Assembly (NCBI GenBank): GCA_003136575.1
Contig: PLEX01000178.1
Coordinates: forward strand, 322-44,782
Origin: Bryobacterales bacterium
GTDB lineage: Bacteria; Acidobacteriota; Terriglobia; Bryobacterales; Bryobacteraceae
Length of the DNA stretch: 44,461 bases
Direction: 5' to 3'
In this document: in pieces, positions 26,301-34,225 of the stretch
Layout of the letters: each line of letters begins with the position of its first letter
How positions within the stretch are numbered: position 1 is the first letter of the stretch
Notes under the pieces: generated by a model
What the model was told of the DNA's origin: nothing
Database searches by the model: none
Seen by the model: the letters and a program-made list of their open reading frames with translations, nothing else
Made by a program: the position numbers and the translations under genes

Positions 26301-26726
26301 ATTTTCGCTTCTCCCTCGCAGGCTATTAAGGCAAACAGCTGCGGCGCGCAGGCCGTAGATACTCCTTGCCTGACCACGTCGCAATTCCTGCCGAGCGCGG
26401 CTGTACTCGGCGGCTCCGGCGCTCCCATTCCGACCGGCTTCGGCACAATGGGACGGAACACCCTGTTCGGACCGCGCTTCTTCGACCTGGATCTCTCCAT
26501 CATGAAGAGCGTTAGGATCGGGGAACACGCCAACTTCCAATTTGGGTTCCAGGCATACAACGCGCTCAATCATACGAATTTCGACCAGCCTGTCAACGAC
26601 ATTTCAAACCCGGTGTTCGGTTCAAGCGTCGCGCAGGTCGGGCCGCCCACCAGCCTGCTCGGTTCGTTCGTCGGCGCCGGGAGCGCCCCGCGCTTCGTCG
26701 AGCTTAAGGGGACGATACGTTTCTGA
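23349..26726 (+). CDS. Oar-like TonB-dependent receptor with carboxypeptidase-regulatory domain
   Basis: This is a 1125-residue outer-membrane protein. A signal peptide (SLLFFFWLCLFSAGEVQSFA) is followed by the carboxypeptidase-regulatory-like beta domain GAVTGTVSDPSGAAIPNATV. Next comes a plug region (TSYTAAMIQDLPNPGGDLTY, then NLFTVNGANTNDVFLSLN), then a long 22-strand-type barrel rich in alternating aromatic residues, closing with FVELKGTIRF and a terminal Phe as needed for barrel assembly. Such Oar-like receptors are strongly expanded in Acidobacteriota and probably import oligosaccharides or other large ligands with TonB-ExbBD energy. The ligand is unknown. ATG 23349 is preferred because it starts the signal peptide and has GGGAG upstream; the GTG at 23232 adds 39 residues without similarity. 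Confidence 0.9.
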   Translation: MSRNSLLFFFWLCLFSAGEVQSFAQSITSGAVTGTVSDPSGAAIPNATVTLTNTATGVAQNDSTSSEGSYRFAFVTPGNYKVTVTAGGFKSQERTGLSVNPGQPATVNVQLAVASASTSVDVVEVAAVLQTENADDTTSYTAAMIQDLPNPGGDLTYVAQTVAGVVMATQSGYGNFEANGMPATSNLFTVNGANTNDVFLSLNNSGASNLMLGANDIGEASVVNNAYSAQYGQFSGTQVAYVSKSGSNQFHGDALYMWNGRAMNANQFFSNASGSPQAPFNNFNQWATGVQGPVRRNKTFFDFDYEGLRNVLPTAANLTLIPSPQFQAATLINLAAVGNAAEIPFYKKAFAIYNGASGSAGATPIAGSCGGFTSPLLAGGAPCALGFRTTPPNENKETNWAVRVDHVFGDRDRGYVRFWRDNGFQPSFTSSFGPKFNAQSNQPQFTALASESHTFGPNTVNQVSANALYYSTVFVPSDPSGSENALPTFLNFNDGSFTYIGSGAAFGGNFAFPQGRRVFQRQLIDDLSHVRGKHTIRAGFNLIHDNITDLAFEENTLGQISTNLPDFFNGGGPDTSVNQSFPTASEQGYKLGIFGAYVADDWKVSDRLTISLNLRLEHYNDPTCNANCFSRLATPFTGVPANDSDTPYNQLILANQKNAYSSVEPVVWEPRIGIAWTPSKEGKTVIRTGFGVFSDPIIGGFAEYAAQNAPGYASFTVANGNLAPGVPGSLFASAAQSNQAFQAQFKSGGSLNSISAAVPAFHTPNFYNYPARFDNPDYYKWNLELQRTIGTKTVVSANYSGMHGIRIPVQDGGLNAYCPTDVCVDGFNGLPASVPNPAFATVTQILSTGVANYNGLQLSAQQRIASGLTFNVNYTWSHALDDISNGGQNEPFNLLSTDVSMTTANDPFNIRKQYGNSDYDVHHYFSASVVANDFLRHAGLKAGPNQIFGGWTVSTNIFWRSGMPFSVVDNSAAGELAGLNYVGTIFASPSQAIKANSCGAQAVDTPCLTTSQFLPSAAVLGGSGAPIPTGFGTMGRNTLFGPRFFDLDLSIMKSVRIGEHANFQFGFQAYNALNHTNFDQPVNDISNPVFGSSVAQVGPPTSLLGSFVGAGSAPRFVELKGTIRF

Positions 26727-26903
26727 GGGATCTGAACCTCACGAACGGCAAGGGTCGAATGGCACCTCGGCTTGTTCGGGGAGGTCGACTCTACCTGGGC
26801 GAGACTTTGCGGATCCTAATAACCTGACGCCGGTCTTGCGTCGATTCCTGTCCTGTGGGTACCAGCGTCGACCCCCGTCAAACCTCGGGCGTAAAAAAAC
26901 AAA

Positions 26904-27905
26904 TCACCGCCGCGCGATCTTTAGCGCTTCAATCGCCGCGCCCCTCGCCCCCGCGGTATCGCCGTTCGGCATGATCCGGATCGGAATATCGGCCTGCTCC
27001 ACACGCTGCGTGGGCATCCCCGCGCGGATCTGACTCAGGAACCATTCCTGAAATTCCGCGCCAGTCTCTATGGCTCCGCCGCCTACAATGAGCGCGTCGG
27101 GATCGAACGTGTTCACCATCTCGTCGAAAAATAATCCCAGCGCATGGGCCTGAACGCGGAAGATCTCCCGGCACAGCGGGTCGCCCCTTTCGGCCAGGCC
27201 GCGCACCAGTTTTGCCGCCTTATCGCCGGCTTTCGCCAACTCATGCTCTGGATTCCGCGCCAGAAAATATGGCAGCAGAGTCTTCGCGATTGCCGTCAGC
27301 GAACACAGCGACTCCAGGTCGCCCGTCCGTCCGCAGTTGCATTCCGGGCGGATGCCTTCCATGCCTTCGATGCTTTGATATGGAATCAGCACATGGCCCA
27401 ACTCGCCGCCGAAGCCTTTGCGTCCGGTGACGACGCGGCCTTCCACAATCACGCCGCCGCCCAGCCCGGTCCCGATGATGGCCGAAATCGAATTGGCCGA
27501 CGTGCTTGCGCCGAAGATCGAGAAGTGGCCCCAGAGCGCGCCCGCGTTGCCGTCATTTAAATATGTGACGGGAATTCCGAGCTTCTTTTCGAGACCCGCG
27601 CGGATGTCGTATCCCGACCAATCGGCATGAACGAAATTCGTCGACCCCCGCGCGCTCAAAACTCCCGTGGCGCTCGCCGGACCGGGCGTATCGAGACCGG
27701 CCGACGCGATGTCGCTGACGGCGATCCCCGCTTTGGCCGCCGCGATGGCAAGCCCGTCGGCGATCTGCTGCAGGCATATAGCCGGGCCCTCCTTCGAACG
27801 CGCGGGATGCTCACACAAACCTTCGATCAGAAACTTTTCACTCTGGTCGATGAGAGTGTAGTTGACGGCTGTTCCGCCTAAATCTATTCCGGCTATGATT
27901 GGCAT
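26904..27905 (-). CDS. ROK family sugar kinase (glucokinase/fructokinase-like)
   Basis: This is a 333-residue ROK protein. The ATP phosphate-1 motif is AGIDLGGTAVNYTL at the N-terminus, and the sugar and catalytic region includes VTYLNDGNAGALWGHF. The ATP-binding segment is AIIGTGLGGGVIVEGRV, and the zinc/ROK signature is GELGHVLIPYQ followed by ECNCGRTGDLESLC, where the usual second-loop Cys is Asp. No DNA-binding domain is fused, so it is a kinase rather than a NagC-like repressor. Likely substrates are glucose or fructose (6-phosphorylation). It is divergent from lacD-pckG, with a 173-base shared region between the starts, which fits sugar phosphate metabolism. Confidence 0.88.
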   Translation of the reverse strand: MPIIAGIDLGGTAVNYTLIDQSEKFLIEGLCEHPARSKEGPAICLQQIADGLAIAAAKAGIAVSDIASAGLDTPGPASATGVLSARGSTNFVHADWSGYDIRAGLEKKLGIPVTYLNDGNAGALWGHFSIFGASTSANSISAIIGTGLGGGVIVEGRVVTGRKGFGGELGHVLIPYQSIEGMEGIRPECNCGRTGDLESLCSLTAIAKTLLPYFLARNPEHELAKAGDKAAKLVRGLAERGDPLCREIFRVQAHALGLFFDEMVNTFDPDALIVGGGAIETGAEFQEWFLSQIRAGMPTQRVEQADIPIRIMPNGDTAGARGAAIEALKIARR

Positions 27906-28006
27906 GGTGTCAAGGTCGCTGTCGGTGTCGGCGTTTCGGGAACGTGCGCTGTTCCGTTAAATTCTTAGGATACGCGAGACGGGGTTGAATGGTTGGCCTG
28001 GCGAAC

Positions 28007-28026
28007 GGCAGGCGGAACCTCCTGCC
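28007..28026. repeat. Inverted repeat in the ROK/lacD divergent region
   Basis: GGCAGG and CCTGCC form a perfect 6-base inverted repeat around CGGAACCT, 52 bases before the lacD ATG and about 100 bases before the ROK start. The position is right for a shared operator or a 5' hairpin of the lacD message. No known regulator site is matched. Confidence 0.4.
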
Positions 28027-28078
28027 CCACAAAGCACTGCAAAGCTGCACAAAAGCCACCTTGTTAGACTGTTTGTTT

Positions 28079-29086
28079 ATGAATCTCTCTCCCGGTAAAC
28101 TCCAGCACATGAAGGCCCTCTCAAACGATAAGGGCGTTATCGCAGCAGCCGCGATGGATCAGCGGGGCAGTCTGAAAAAATCGATTGCCGCCGCGAAAAG
28201 AGTTCCTCAGGATCAGCTTCCCTCCGGACTGATGGAGGAATTCAAGGTCATCGTGAGCCGTGTGCTCACGCCACGCGCCAGCGCGATCCTCCTCGATCCC
28301 GAATTCGGTCTGCCCGCCGCCGCCGCCCGCGCAAAGAACGCCGGTCTTCTGCTGGCCTATGAGGAAACCGGCTACGACGCTACTCAGCCTGGACGCCTTC
28401 CCGATCTGCTGCCGCACGTTTCCGCCAAGCGGATCAAGGACATGGGCGCCGATGCCGTGAAGATTCTGCTCTATTACACGCCCGACGACGATGCGTCGAT
28501 CAACGACATTAAGCACGCCTTTGTAGAGCGCATCGGCGCGGAGTGCGAGGCCAACGACATTCCGTTCTTTCTTGAATTCATCGCGTACGATCACAAGGGC
28601 GGAGACGAGAAGGGCATCGAGTTCGCGAAGTTGAAGCCGCGCCTGGTGACCGGCTCGATGGCCGAATTCTCCAAGCCACAGTACAAAGTGGACGTGCTGA
28701 AAGTCGAGGTGCCGATTAACCCCGTTTTCGTACAAGGCAGCAGCGTTTGCAAAGGGCCGTATGCCTACACGCGAGCCGAAGCGCTCGATCTGTTCCGCAG
28801 CGCCGCCGCCGTCGCAACCAAGCCTTTCATCTATCTGAGCGCGGGCGTCGCCAATCAAGTGTTCATCGAAAACCTGACGCTGGCGGCCGAGAGCGGCACG
28901 GACTATTCCGGCGTTCTTTGCGGCCGCGCCACGTGGCAAGATGGCGTTAAAATCTACGGCGAAAAGGGCGCGCAGGCGCTCGAAGACTGGCTCGGCACCG
29001 AAGGCGTGAAGAACATCGAGGCCGTGAACACTGCTATAGCCGCAGCCAAGCCGTGGTATGGCAAGGCCGGCATCGCGGCGGCTTAG
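28079..29086 (+). CDS. lacD: Tagatose-1,6-bisphosphate aldolase family enzyme
   Basis: This 335-residue enzyme has the class I LacD pattern: [20 protein letters not shown] near the start, [31 protein letters not shown], and the Schiff-base region [19 protein letters not shown]. Later comes [14 protein letters not shown], then [12 protein letters not shown] and [13 protein letters not shown], a phosphate-binding loop. It splits tagatose 1,6-bisphosphate (and often fructose 1,6-bisphosphate) to triose phosphates. ATG 28079 is used because similarity starts there; the frame is open 30 codons further up without similarity. There is no clear ribosome site. pckG follows after 17 bases, so the two probably form a gluconeogenesis-related operon. 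Confidence 0.88.
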   Translation: MNLSPGKLQHMKALSNDKGVIAAAAMDQRGSLKKSIAAAKRVPQDQLPSGLMEEFKVIVSRVLTPRASAILLDPEFGLPAAAARAKNAGLLLAYEETGYDATQPGRLPDLLPHVSAKRIKDMGADAVKILLYYTPDDDASINDIKHAFVERIGAECEANDIPFFLEFIAYDHKGGDEKGIEFAKLKPRLVTGSMAEFSKPQYKVDVLKVEVPINPVFVQGSSVCKGPYAYTRAEALDLFRSAAAVATKPFIYLSAGVANQVFIENLTLAAESGTDYSGVLCGRATWQDGVKIYGEKGAQALEDWLGTEGVKNIEAVNTAIAAAKPWYGKAGIAAA

Positions 29087-29103
29087 TCCCAGGACACACT
29101 ATA

Positions 29104-30921
29104 TTGCCCCGCGACACTTCAGTTCCTCTTAGCCGTAACAAGAACCTCCGCAAGTGGGTGGACAAGATGGCGGCACTGACGCAGCCGGATTCCATCTATT
29201 GGGTGGATGGCTCGCAGGCGGAAAATGACCAACTCTGTGCCGAGATGGTCGCCAGCGGTACGCTGCTCAGGCTCAATCAGGATCTCTGGCCAGGTTGTTA
29301 CTACGCGCGGTCGGATGCTAACGACGTGGCTCGCGTTGAGGATCGTACGTTCATCTGTTCGCTCTCGAAAGATGGCGCTGGTCCGACTAACAACTGGTTT
29401 CCTCCGTTTGAGATGCGGAAGAAACTTAAAGGTCTGTTTGATGGCTGTATGCGGGGCCGGACCATGTACGTGCTGCCATACAGCATGGGGCCGGTCGGAT
29501 CGCCGATGTCGCAGATCGGCGTGCAACTGACCGATTCGCCGTATGTTGTGGTTAACATGCGCATCATGGCGCGGATTGGTTTGCCGGTATTTGCGGAAAT
29601 CGACAAAGACGTGAAGCGCGTTGTGCCGTGCATGCACTCGGTTGGCGCGCCGCTTGCGCGCGGGGAAAAGGACGTTGCGTGGCCGTGCAATAAGGAAAAG
29701 TACATCGTCCATTTTCCTGAGACGCGCGAAATTTGGTCTTACGGGTCGGGCTACGGCGGAAACGCGCTGCTGGGCAAGAAGTGCTTCGCGTTGCGGATTG
29801 CTTCGAACATCGCGCGCGATGAAGGTTGGCTGGCCGAGCACATGCTGATTCTCGGCGTGGAGAATCCGGAGGGCGAAAAGACTTACGTCGCCGCGGCGTT
29901 TCCCAGCGCCTGCGGCAAGACGAACTTTTCTATGTTGGTGCCGCCAGACAGCTTTGAGGGCTGGAAGATCTGGACGGTCGGCGACGACATCGCGTGGATC
30001 AAGCCGGATGAAACCGGGCGTTTGCGGGCGATCAATCCGGAAGCGGGCTTCTTCGGAGTCGCGCCCGGCACTTCGACGCAAACCAATCCGAATGCGATGG
30101 CGGCATTGTCGCGCAACACGATTTTCACCAACGTAGCGCTCACACCCGAGGGTGGCGTCTGGTGGGAAGGCATGACCAAAGAGCCGCCCGCCGCGTGCAC
30201 GGACTGGCAGGGAAGACCGTGGACGCCGGAAATCGCGAAAGCGACAGGTGCGAAGGCCGCGCATCCCAACTCGCGTTTTACGGCTCCGGCGTCGCAATGT
30301 CCGACGATCGATCCCGCGTGGGAATCGCCGGACGGAGTGCCGATCGGCGCCATTATTTTCGGCGGCCGGCGAGCGACGACGATGCCGCTCGTCTACCAGG
30401 CTTTCAACTGGAGCGCGGGCGTCTACACCGGCGCCACGATGGGGTCGGAAACGACGGCTGCTGCTGCTGGCGCAGTCGGCAAGGTTCGCCGCGATCCCAT
30501 GGCCATGCTGCCGTTCTGCGGCTATCACATGGGCGACTACTTCCGGCATTGGCTGAAAGTGCAACGCGTTCTGAGCGAAACACCGCGGATCTTCCACGTG
30601 AACTGGTTCCGGAAGGACGCGGACGGCAATTTCATGTGGCCGGGATTCCGCGAAAACATGCGCGTGCTCCGTTGGATTGTAGACCGGGCCAAGGGGCGCG
30701 CCGTTGCGAAGGAAACGCCTATCGGCTGGATGCCGCATTACGAGGATCTCGACTGGCGCGGGCTGGATTTTCCGCGGGAAGCTTTCGAAGAGTTGCAGTC
30801 TTTCGACCGGGCCGCATGGCGCGCCGAGGTGATCAGCCACGAAGAGTTGTTTATCGATCTGCACGATCATCTGCCGCCGGAAATCATCTACGAACGAGAA
30901 TTGCTGATCTGCCGGCTGTAG
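29104..30921 (+). CDS. pckG: Phosphoenolpyruvate carboxykinase (GTP)
   Basis: This is a 605-residue enzyme of the GTP-dependent class. The phosphate-binding loop is [15 protein letters not shown], including Cys270, the reactive cysteine of this class. The metal-binding kinase-2 motif is [12 protein letters not shown]. Substrate residues lie in [18 protein letters not shown] and [20 protein letters not shown], and [19 protein letters not shown] is the guanine-binding area. It converts oxaloacetate plus GTP to PEP and CO2, the first committed step of gluconeogenesis. The start is TTG 29104 with AGGA 9 bases upstream, giving a length equal to actinobacterial PckG; an earlier GTG frame at 29053 lies inside lacD. 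It follows lacD by 17 bases. Confidence 0.95.
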   Translation: MPRDTSVPLSRNKNLRKWVDKMAALTQPDSIYWVDGSQAENDQLCAEMVASGTLLRLNQDLWPGCYYARSDANDVARVEDRTFICSLSKDGAGPTNNWFPPFEMRKKLKGLFDGCMRGRTMYVLPYSMGPVGSPMSQIGVQLTDSPYVVVNMRIMARIGLPVFAEIDKDVKRVVPCMHSVGAPLARGEKDVAWPCNKEKYIVHFPETREIWSYGSGYGGNALLGKKCFALRIASNIARDEGWLAEHMLILGVENPEGEKTYVAAAFPSACGKTNFSMLVPPDSFEGWKIWTVGDDIAWIKPDETGRLRAINPEAGFFGVAPGTSTQTNPNAMAALSRNTIFTNVALTPEGGVWWEGMTKEPPAACTDWQGRPWTPEIAKATGAKAAHPNSRFTAPASQCPTIDPAWESPDGVPIGAIIFGGRRATTMPLVYQAFNWSAGVYTGATMGSETTAAAAGAVGKVRRDPMAMLPFCGYHMGDYFRHWLKVQRVLSETPRIFHVNWFRKDADGNFMWPGFRENMRVLRWIVDRAKGRAVAKETPIGWMPHYEDLDWRGLDFPREAFEELQSFDRAAWRAEVISHEELFIDLHDHLPPEIIYERELLICRL

Positions 30922-30982
30922 TTGGCTGCCGGCGGAGCAGGGAAGTGGGACACCTCCTTTTTTTGGGGGCAAAACTTCGCTA

Positions 30983-31011
30983 TTGCAATTCTTGACCAAC
31001 TACTTTACAAT
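30983..31011 (+). promoter_or_regulatory. Sigma-70-like promoter of the small membrane protein gene
   Basis: TTGCAA (30983-30988) and TACAAT (31006-31011) are separated by exactly 17 bases, each matching the consensus in 5 of 6 or 4 of 6 places. Expected transcription start is near 31018, at the ATG at 31019, so the message would be leaderless. There is no Shine-Dalgarno sequence to contradict this. Confidence 0.5.
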
Positions 31012-31018
31012 GCAAAGC

Positions 31019-31360
31019 ATGAAGCCGCTTCAGTGGGTTTGCGTGCTCGCCGGTTCCGTATTCATCGGATGGAGCCACGCGCATACCGATGAGATTCCGG
31101 TGGTACTGGGTATAGTGCTGATACTGAGCACCATCCTCGGCCTGATATTTCCGGCGAAGCCGTGGCTCGCTGCTCTTCTGTTAGGAGCGCCATTGTTTAT
31201 CGTCGAGACGCTGGTCCATTTCTCACTCGTGCATGCCCCGTACCCGCCATCGATTGGACTACCCTGGCCGGCGCTGACCGGATTCGTCCCGGCGTTCGGT
31301 GGCTCTTTTTTTGGCTCCGCAGTGCGAAACTTGAACAAAGAAGCAAAACCCGCCAGGTAG
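31019..31360 (+). CDS. Small multi-pass membrane protein of unknown function
   Basis: This 113-residue product has four hydrophobic spans: WVCVLAGSVFIGW, VVLGIVLILSTILGLIF, WLAALLLGAPLFIVETLVHF and PALTGFVPAFGGSFFGSAV, with a basic C-terminus (RNLNKEAKPAR) predicted to stay in the cytoplasm. No enzyme or transporter motif is visible and I do not recognise the family. ATG 31019 is chosen because a good promoter ends at 31011; ATG 31010 falls inside the -10 element. It stands between pckG and fabD without tight coupling to either. Confidence 0.65.
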   Translation: MKPLQWVCVLAGSVFIGWSHAHTDEIPVVLGIVLILSTILGLIFPAKPWLAALLLGAPLFIVETLVHFSLVHAPYPPSIGLPWPALTGFVPAFGGSFFGSAVRNLNKEAKPAR

Positions 31361-31423
31361 GCGTTGCCTGTTTAGTCCCACGCGCACGATCCACCGGCCG
31401 AATCCTTTGGAGTTTTTTCGGTA

Positions 31424-32341
31424 ATGAAGACAGCATTTCTGTTCCCGGGCCAGGGCTCGCAGTACGCGGGCATGGGCAAGTCACTCGCCGACAATTTCGT
31501 GTCAGCACGACAATGTTTTGAGCAGGCGGATGACGCCCTCGGCTTCGCGCTCTCGCGTATGTGCTTTGAAGGTCCGGAAGACGACCTGAGGCTGACAGAA
31601 AATACGCAGCCCGCGTTGGTCGCGGTATCCGTTGCGGCCTGGACAGTCTTAAGCGCCGAGATCGAGCAGCCGGATTTCGTTGCCGGTCACAGCCTCGGCG
31701 AGTATTCCGCGCTCGTGGCGGCAGATTCGCTCGACTTCGCCGACGCCTTGCGAACGGTGCGCAAACGTGGACGGTACATGCAGGAGGCGGTTCCGCCGGG
31801 TGCTGGCGCGATGGCGGCACTGTTGAAATTGCCGGCCGGTAAACTGGACGAAATTCTCGCAGAAGCCGCCCAGGGCGAAGTGGTGACAACGGCGAACCTG
31901 AATTCTCCCGACCAGATCGTAATCGCAGGCAACCGGGGGGCGGTGGAACGCGCGATGGAATTGGCAAAGGCTGTCGGCGCCAAACGCGCGGTGCCGCTGC
32001 CCGTAAGCGCACCGTTCCATTGCCCATTGATGGAACCGGCACAGCAACGTCTTCGCGCCGACCTCGATGCCGTGGAATTCCGCGACCTCAGAGTGCCGCT
32101 TGTGAATAACTGGCAGGCGGCCGAGGTTCTCAAGGGTTCCGAGGCGCGCGAGGGCCTCTACCAGCAGGTACCGAATCCGGTTCGCTGGACGGAATCGATG
32201 GAGCGCCTGGCGGCCTCTGGTGTGGAACGTTGGTTTGAAGTGGGAGCGGGTTCGGTGCTCGCCGGGTTGCTCCGGACGATAGTGCCGGGATCGAAGTGCA
32301 TCTCGTTCGGAGAGGCGAAGGATATCGAGAAACTTCGGTGA
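31424..32341 (+). CDS. fabD: Malonyl-CoA:ACP transacylase
   Basis: This is a 305-residue acyltransferase. The first motif AFLFPGQGSQYAGMGKSLA is the oxyanion loop, Ser90 in VAGHSLGEYSALVAA is the nucleophile, and VSAPFHCPLMEPA provides the catalytic His. NSPDQIVIAGN and the final GSVLAGLLRTIVPG are typical of FabD. It loads malonyl groups onto acyl carrier protein for fatty-acid synthesis. GGAG lies upstream of the ATG. Unusually it stands alone: no fabH, fabG or acpP follows, and the next gene (msrB) is convergent. Confidence 0.95.
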   Translation: MKTAFLFPGQGSQYAGMGKSLADNFVSARQCFEQADDALGFALSRMCFEGPEDDLRLTENTQPALVAVSVAAWTVLSAEIEQPDFVAGHSLGEYSALVAADSLDFADALRTVRKRGRYMQEAVPPGAGAMAALLKLPAGKLDEILAEAAQGEVVTTANLNSPDQIVIAGNRGAVERAMELAKAVGAKRAVPLPVSAPFHCPLMEPAQQRLRADLDAVEFRDLRVPLVNNWQAAEVLKGSEAREGLYQQVPNPVRWTESMERLAASGVERWFEVGAGSVLAGLLRTIVPGSKCISFGEAKDIEKLR

Positions 32342-32529
32342 GGAGCAAGACTGCGGGCCATATGGGACGGATGAAGCGCTGGATAGACTGAGAAACAAAG
32401 GGTGGGGACGCTGGACTGAACCGGCGCCTCGAACGCCTCGAAGAAAAGCAGTAAGACCGCGCATCACGCCTGCGGGTCACAAGTGATCGTTACGCGGCGC
32501 AGATCTTGGGCTGACAGCGGGAACATCCT

Positions 32530-32556
32530 TTGACAACTTCCGATAACACATATTAT
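32530..32556 (+). promoter_or_regulatory. Promoter-like sequence pointing into the 3' end of msrB
   Basis: A perfect TTGACA at 32530 is followed after 15 bases by TATTAT at 32551 in an unusually A/T-rich patch between convergent genes. If active it would make an RNA antisense to msrB. The spacing is short, so this is tentative. ACATATTATGT here is also a small palindrome. Confidence 0.25.
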
Positions 32557-32562
32557 GTAACA

Positions 32563-33177
32563 TTATCTAAGCTCGTCGCCACTCATTGCGCCCGACCGCG
32601 CTACGAACCGCAACGCCACGGAATTGATGCAGTACCGCATCCCGCCCGGGGGCGGCCCGTCGTCGAACACGTGGCCCAAATGCGCCTCGCAAAGCGTGCA
32701 TGACACCGCCGTACGGCTGATACCGAACGTGGCGTCGGGCGACTCGACGACATTCTCCGTCCATATCGGCTGCGTAAAACTCGGCCAACCAGTCCCGGAA
32801 TCGAACTTGGTCCGCGAATCAAACAGCGCGGAACTACAGCACACACACCGATATAACCCGTCCTCGTGGAAATTCCAGTACGCGCCGGTGAAGGCCAATT
32901 CGGTATCCGCCCGCCGCGTCATCTGAAACTGGTCGACCGCCAACCGCTTGCGCCACTCGTCGTCCGAACGGTGAATCCGCAGCCTCCGGACGACCCCTGT
33001 CTGCCGGCCACGGTCGTCAAAAGTGGCGACCGTCACCATAACCGGCAAGGAAGCCAGTCGCTCCAGTTTCCGGCTCTCGCGCTCAAATACCCACCAGACG
33101 CCGGAACCGGCCACCACCACGCACAGAAACGCGCGACGGTGATATCGATTCTCCGGCTCGGGGACGGCGAAATTCAC
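32563..33177 (-). CDS. msrB: Membrane-anchored or Tat-exported methionine-R-sulfoxide reductase
   Basis: The C-terminal 135 residues are MsrB: FTGAYWNFHEDGLYRCVCCS and CTLCEAHLGHVFDDGPPPGG give the two CxxC zinc pairs, TGWPSFTQPIW is a conserved substrate loop, and the catalytic Cys lies in MRYCINSVALRF. It reduces the R-epimer of methionine sulfoxide in proteins. The N-terminus is longer than usual, with a twin-arginine-like stretch RYHRRAFLCVVVAGSGVWWV that would export or anchor the domain in the periplasm. GTG 33177 overlaps the TGA of the upstream epimerase gene (GTGA), so the two are coupled. Confidence 0.9.
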   Translation of the reverse strand: MNFAVPEPENRYHRRAFLCVVVAGSGVWWVFERESRKLERLASLPVMVTVATFDDRGRQTGVVRRLRIHRSDDEWRKRLAVDQFQMTRRADTELAFTGAYWNFHEDGLYRCVCCSSALFDSRTKFDSGTGWPSFTQPIWTENVVESPDATFGISRTAVSCTLCEAHLGHVFDDGPPPGGMRYCINSVALRFVARSGAMSGDELR

Positions 33178-34172
33178 GATCCCATTATCGACGTTTCCCG
33201 CGCATGACGGATCAATTCGTCTTCCAGCCGGAAATCGGCTTTTCTGCTTCCGCCGTGCCGAAGGTACGCCTTATAAGTCTCCTTCAGCCCTTCCGCAAAC
33301 GGCGTCAGGTTCATATTGAAGACGCGCTTGACCCTTCCAATCACCATGGTGATTGGCGGCAGATCGTAATACTCCGCGAAGTAGAAGGGCTCGGCGAACG
33401 CATTTCCGCCCGCGCGGGAGATCAGCGCACGAGGAACCCGCACCAACTCCGCCTCTCTGCTCGCAGCCTTCGCAAAGGCATGCACCACATCGATCTGCGT
33501 CAGCGGTCTTTCGTCCGCCACGTTAAACGCCCGGCCAGGAGCGGTATTCTTATCCAGGGCGTGAAAACACGCATCAACAAGATCGTTCACATAGCAGAAC
33601 TGCATCAGCCGGTTGCCATCGCCCGGAATGATAATCGGCCGGCCCGCCGCCAGCCTGTCCCAGAAAAAAGCTTCGCGATAGAAAGGATTGCCGGGTCCGT
33701 AAACGAACGGAGGCCGCATTGTCACCACCGGAAATTTCGACTCGTGGTACATGCGGAACAGCGCACGCTCGCTCGACGCCTTGTTCCGGACGTAAGAGTT
33801 CTCATGCGCCTCGGACGCCAACGGTTCGTCCTCGGCGTGATTCAGGCCATCGCCGTAAGCCGCGACGCTGGACATGAATATATACCGCGTAAGATCGCCG
33901 GGAACGGCTCGGGCGCAGGCCTCCACCTGATGGCCGGTGGTGCCGCGTTCCCAATCGTAGGCGAAATCGTAAACGGCGTCGAATCTGCGGCCGGCAAGCG
34001 CCCCGCGAACGCTGGCCGCATCGTTACGATCCGCCAGTGCGTTGTGAACGCGTTTTCCGAATGGATGATCGCCGCGGCGATGCATCACGGTAACGTCGTG
34101 ATCGGCCGCGAGCAAGCGCTTCACCAGAAGCTTGCCGATAAAAAGCGTCCCGCCGATTACGAGTATCCGCAT
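33174..34172 (-). CDS. NAD-dependent epimerase/dehydratase (extended SDR)
   Basis: This 332-residue extended short-chain dehydrogenase opens with the glycine-rich MRILVIGGTLFIGKLLVKRL. Active-site parts are FMSSVAAYGDG and the YxxxK catalytic pair in NSYVRNKASSER. TMRPPFVYGPGN and RLMQFCYVNDLVDACF are further family segments, the latter typical of the sugar-nucleotide epimerase and CSP41-like branch. The substrate is not readable. It lies between ino1 (53 bases upstream) and msrB (4-base overlap), so it is probably in one transcript with them. A role with an inositol or sugar derivative is possible but unproven. Confidence 0.82.
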   Translation of the reverse strand: MRILVIGGTLFIGKLLVKRLLAADHDVTVMHRRGDHPFGKRVHNALADRNDAASVRGALAGRRFDAVYDFAYDWERGTTGHQVEACARAVPGDLTRYIFMSSVAAYGDGLNHAEDEPLASEAHENSYVRNKASSERALFRMYHESKFPVVTMRPPFVYGPGNPFYREAFFWDRLAAGRPIIIPGDGNRLMQFCYVNDLVDACFHALDKNTAPGRAFNVADERPLTQIDVVHAFAKAASREAELVRVPRALISRAGGNAFAEPFYFAEYYDLPPITMVIGRVKRVFNMNLTPFAEGLKETYKAYLRHGGSRKADFRLEDELIRHARETSIMGS

Positions 34173-34225
34173 CGCAATATCGCCTCAGTTTATGGACGCA
34201 CGGACATCGGGGCGGTTACCGGGAC

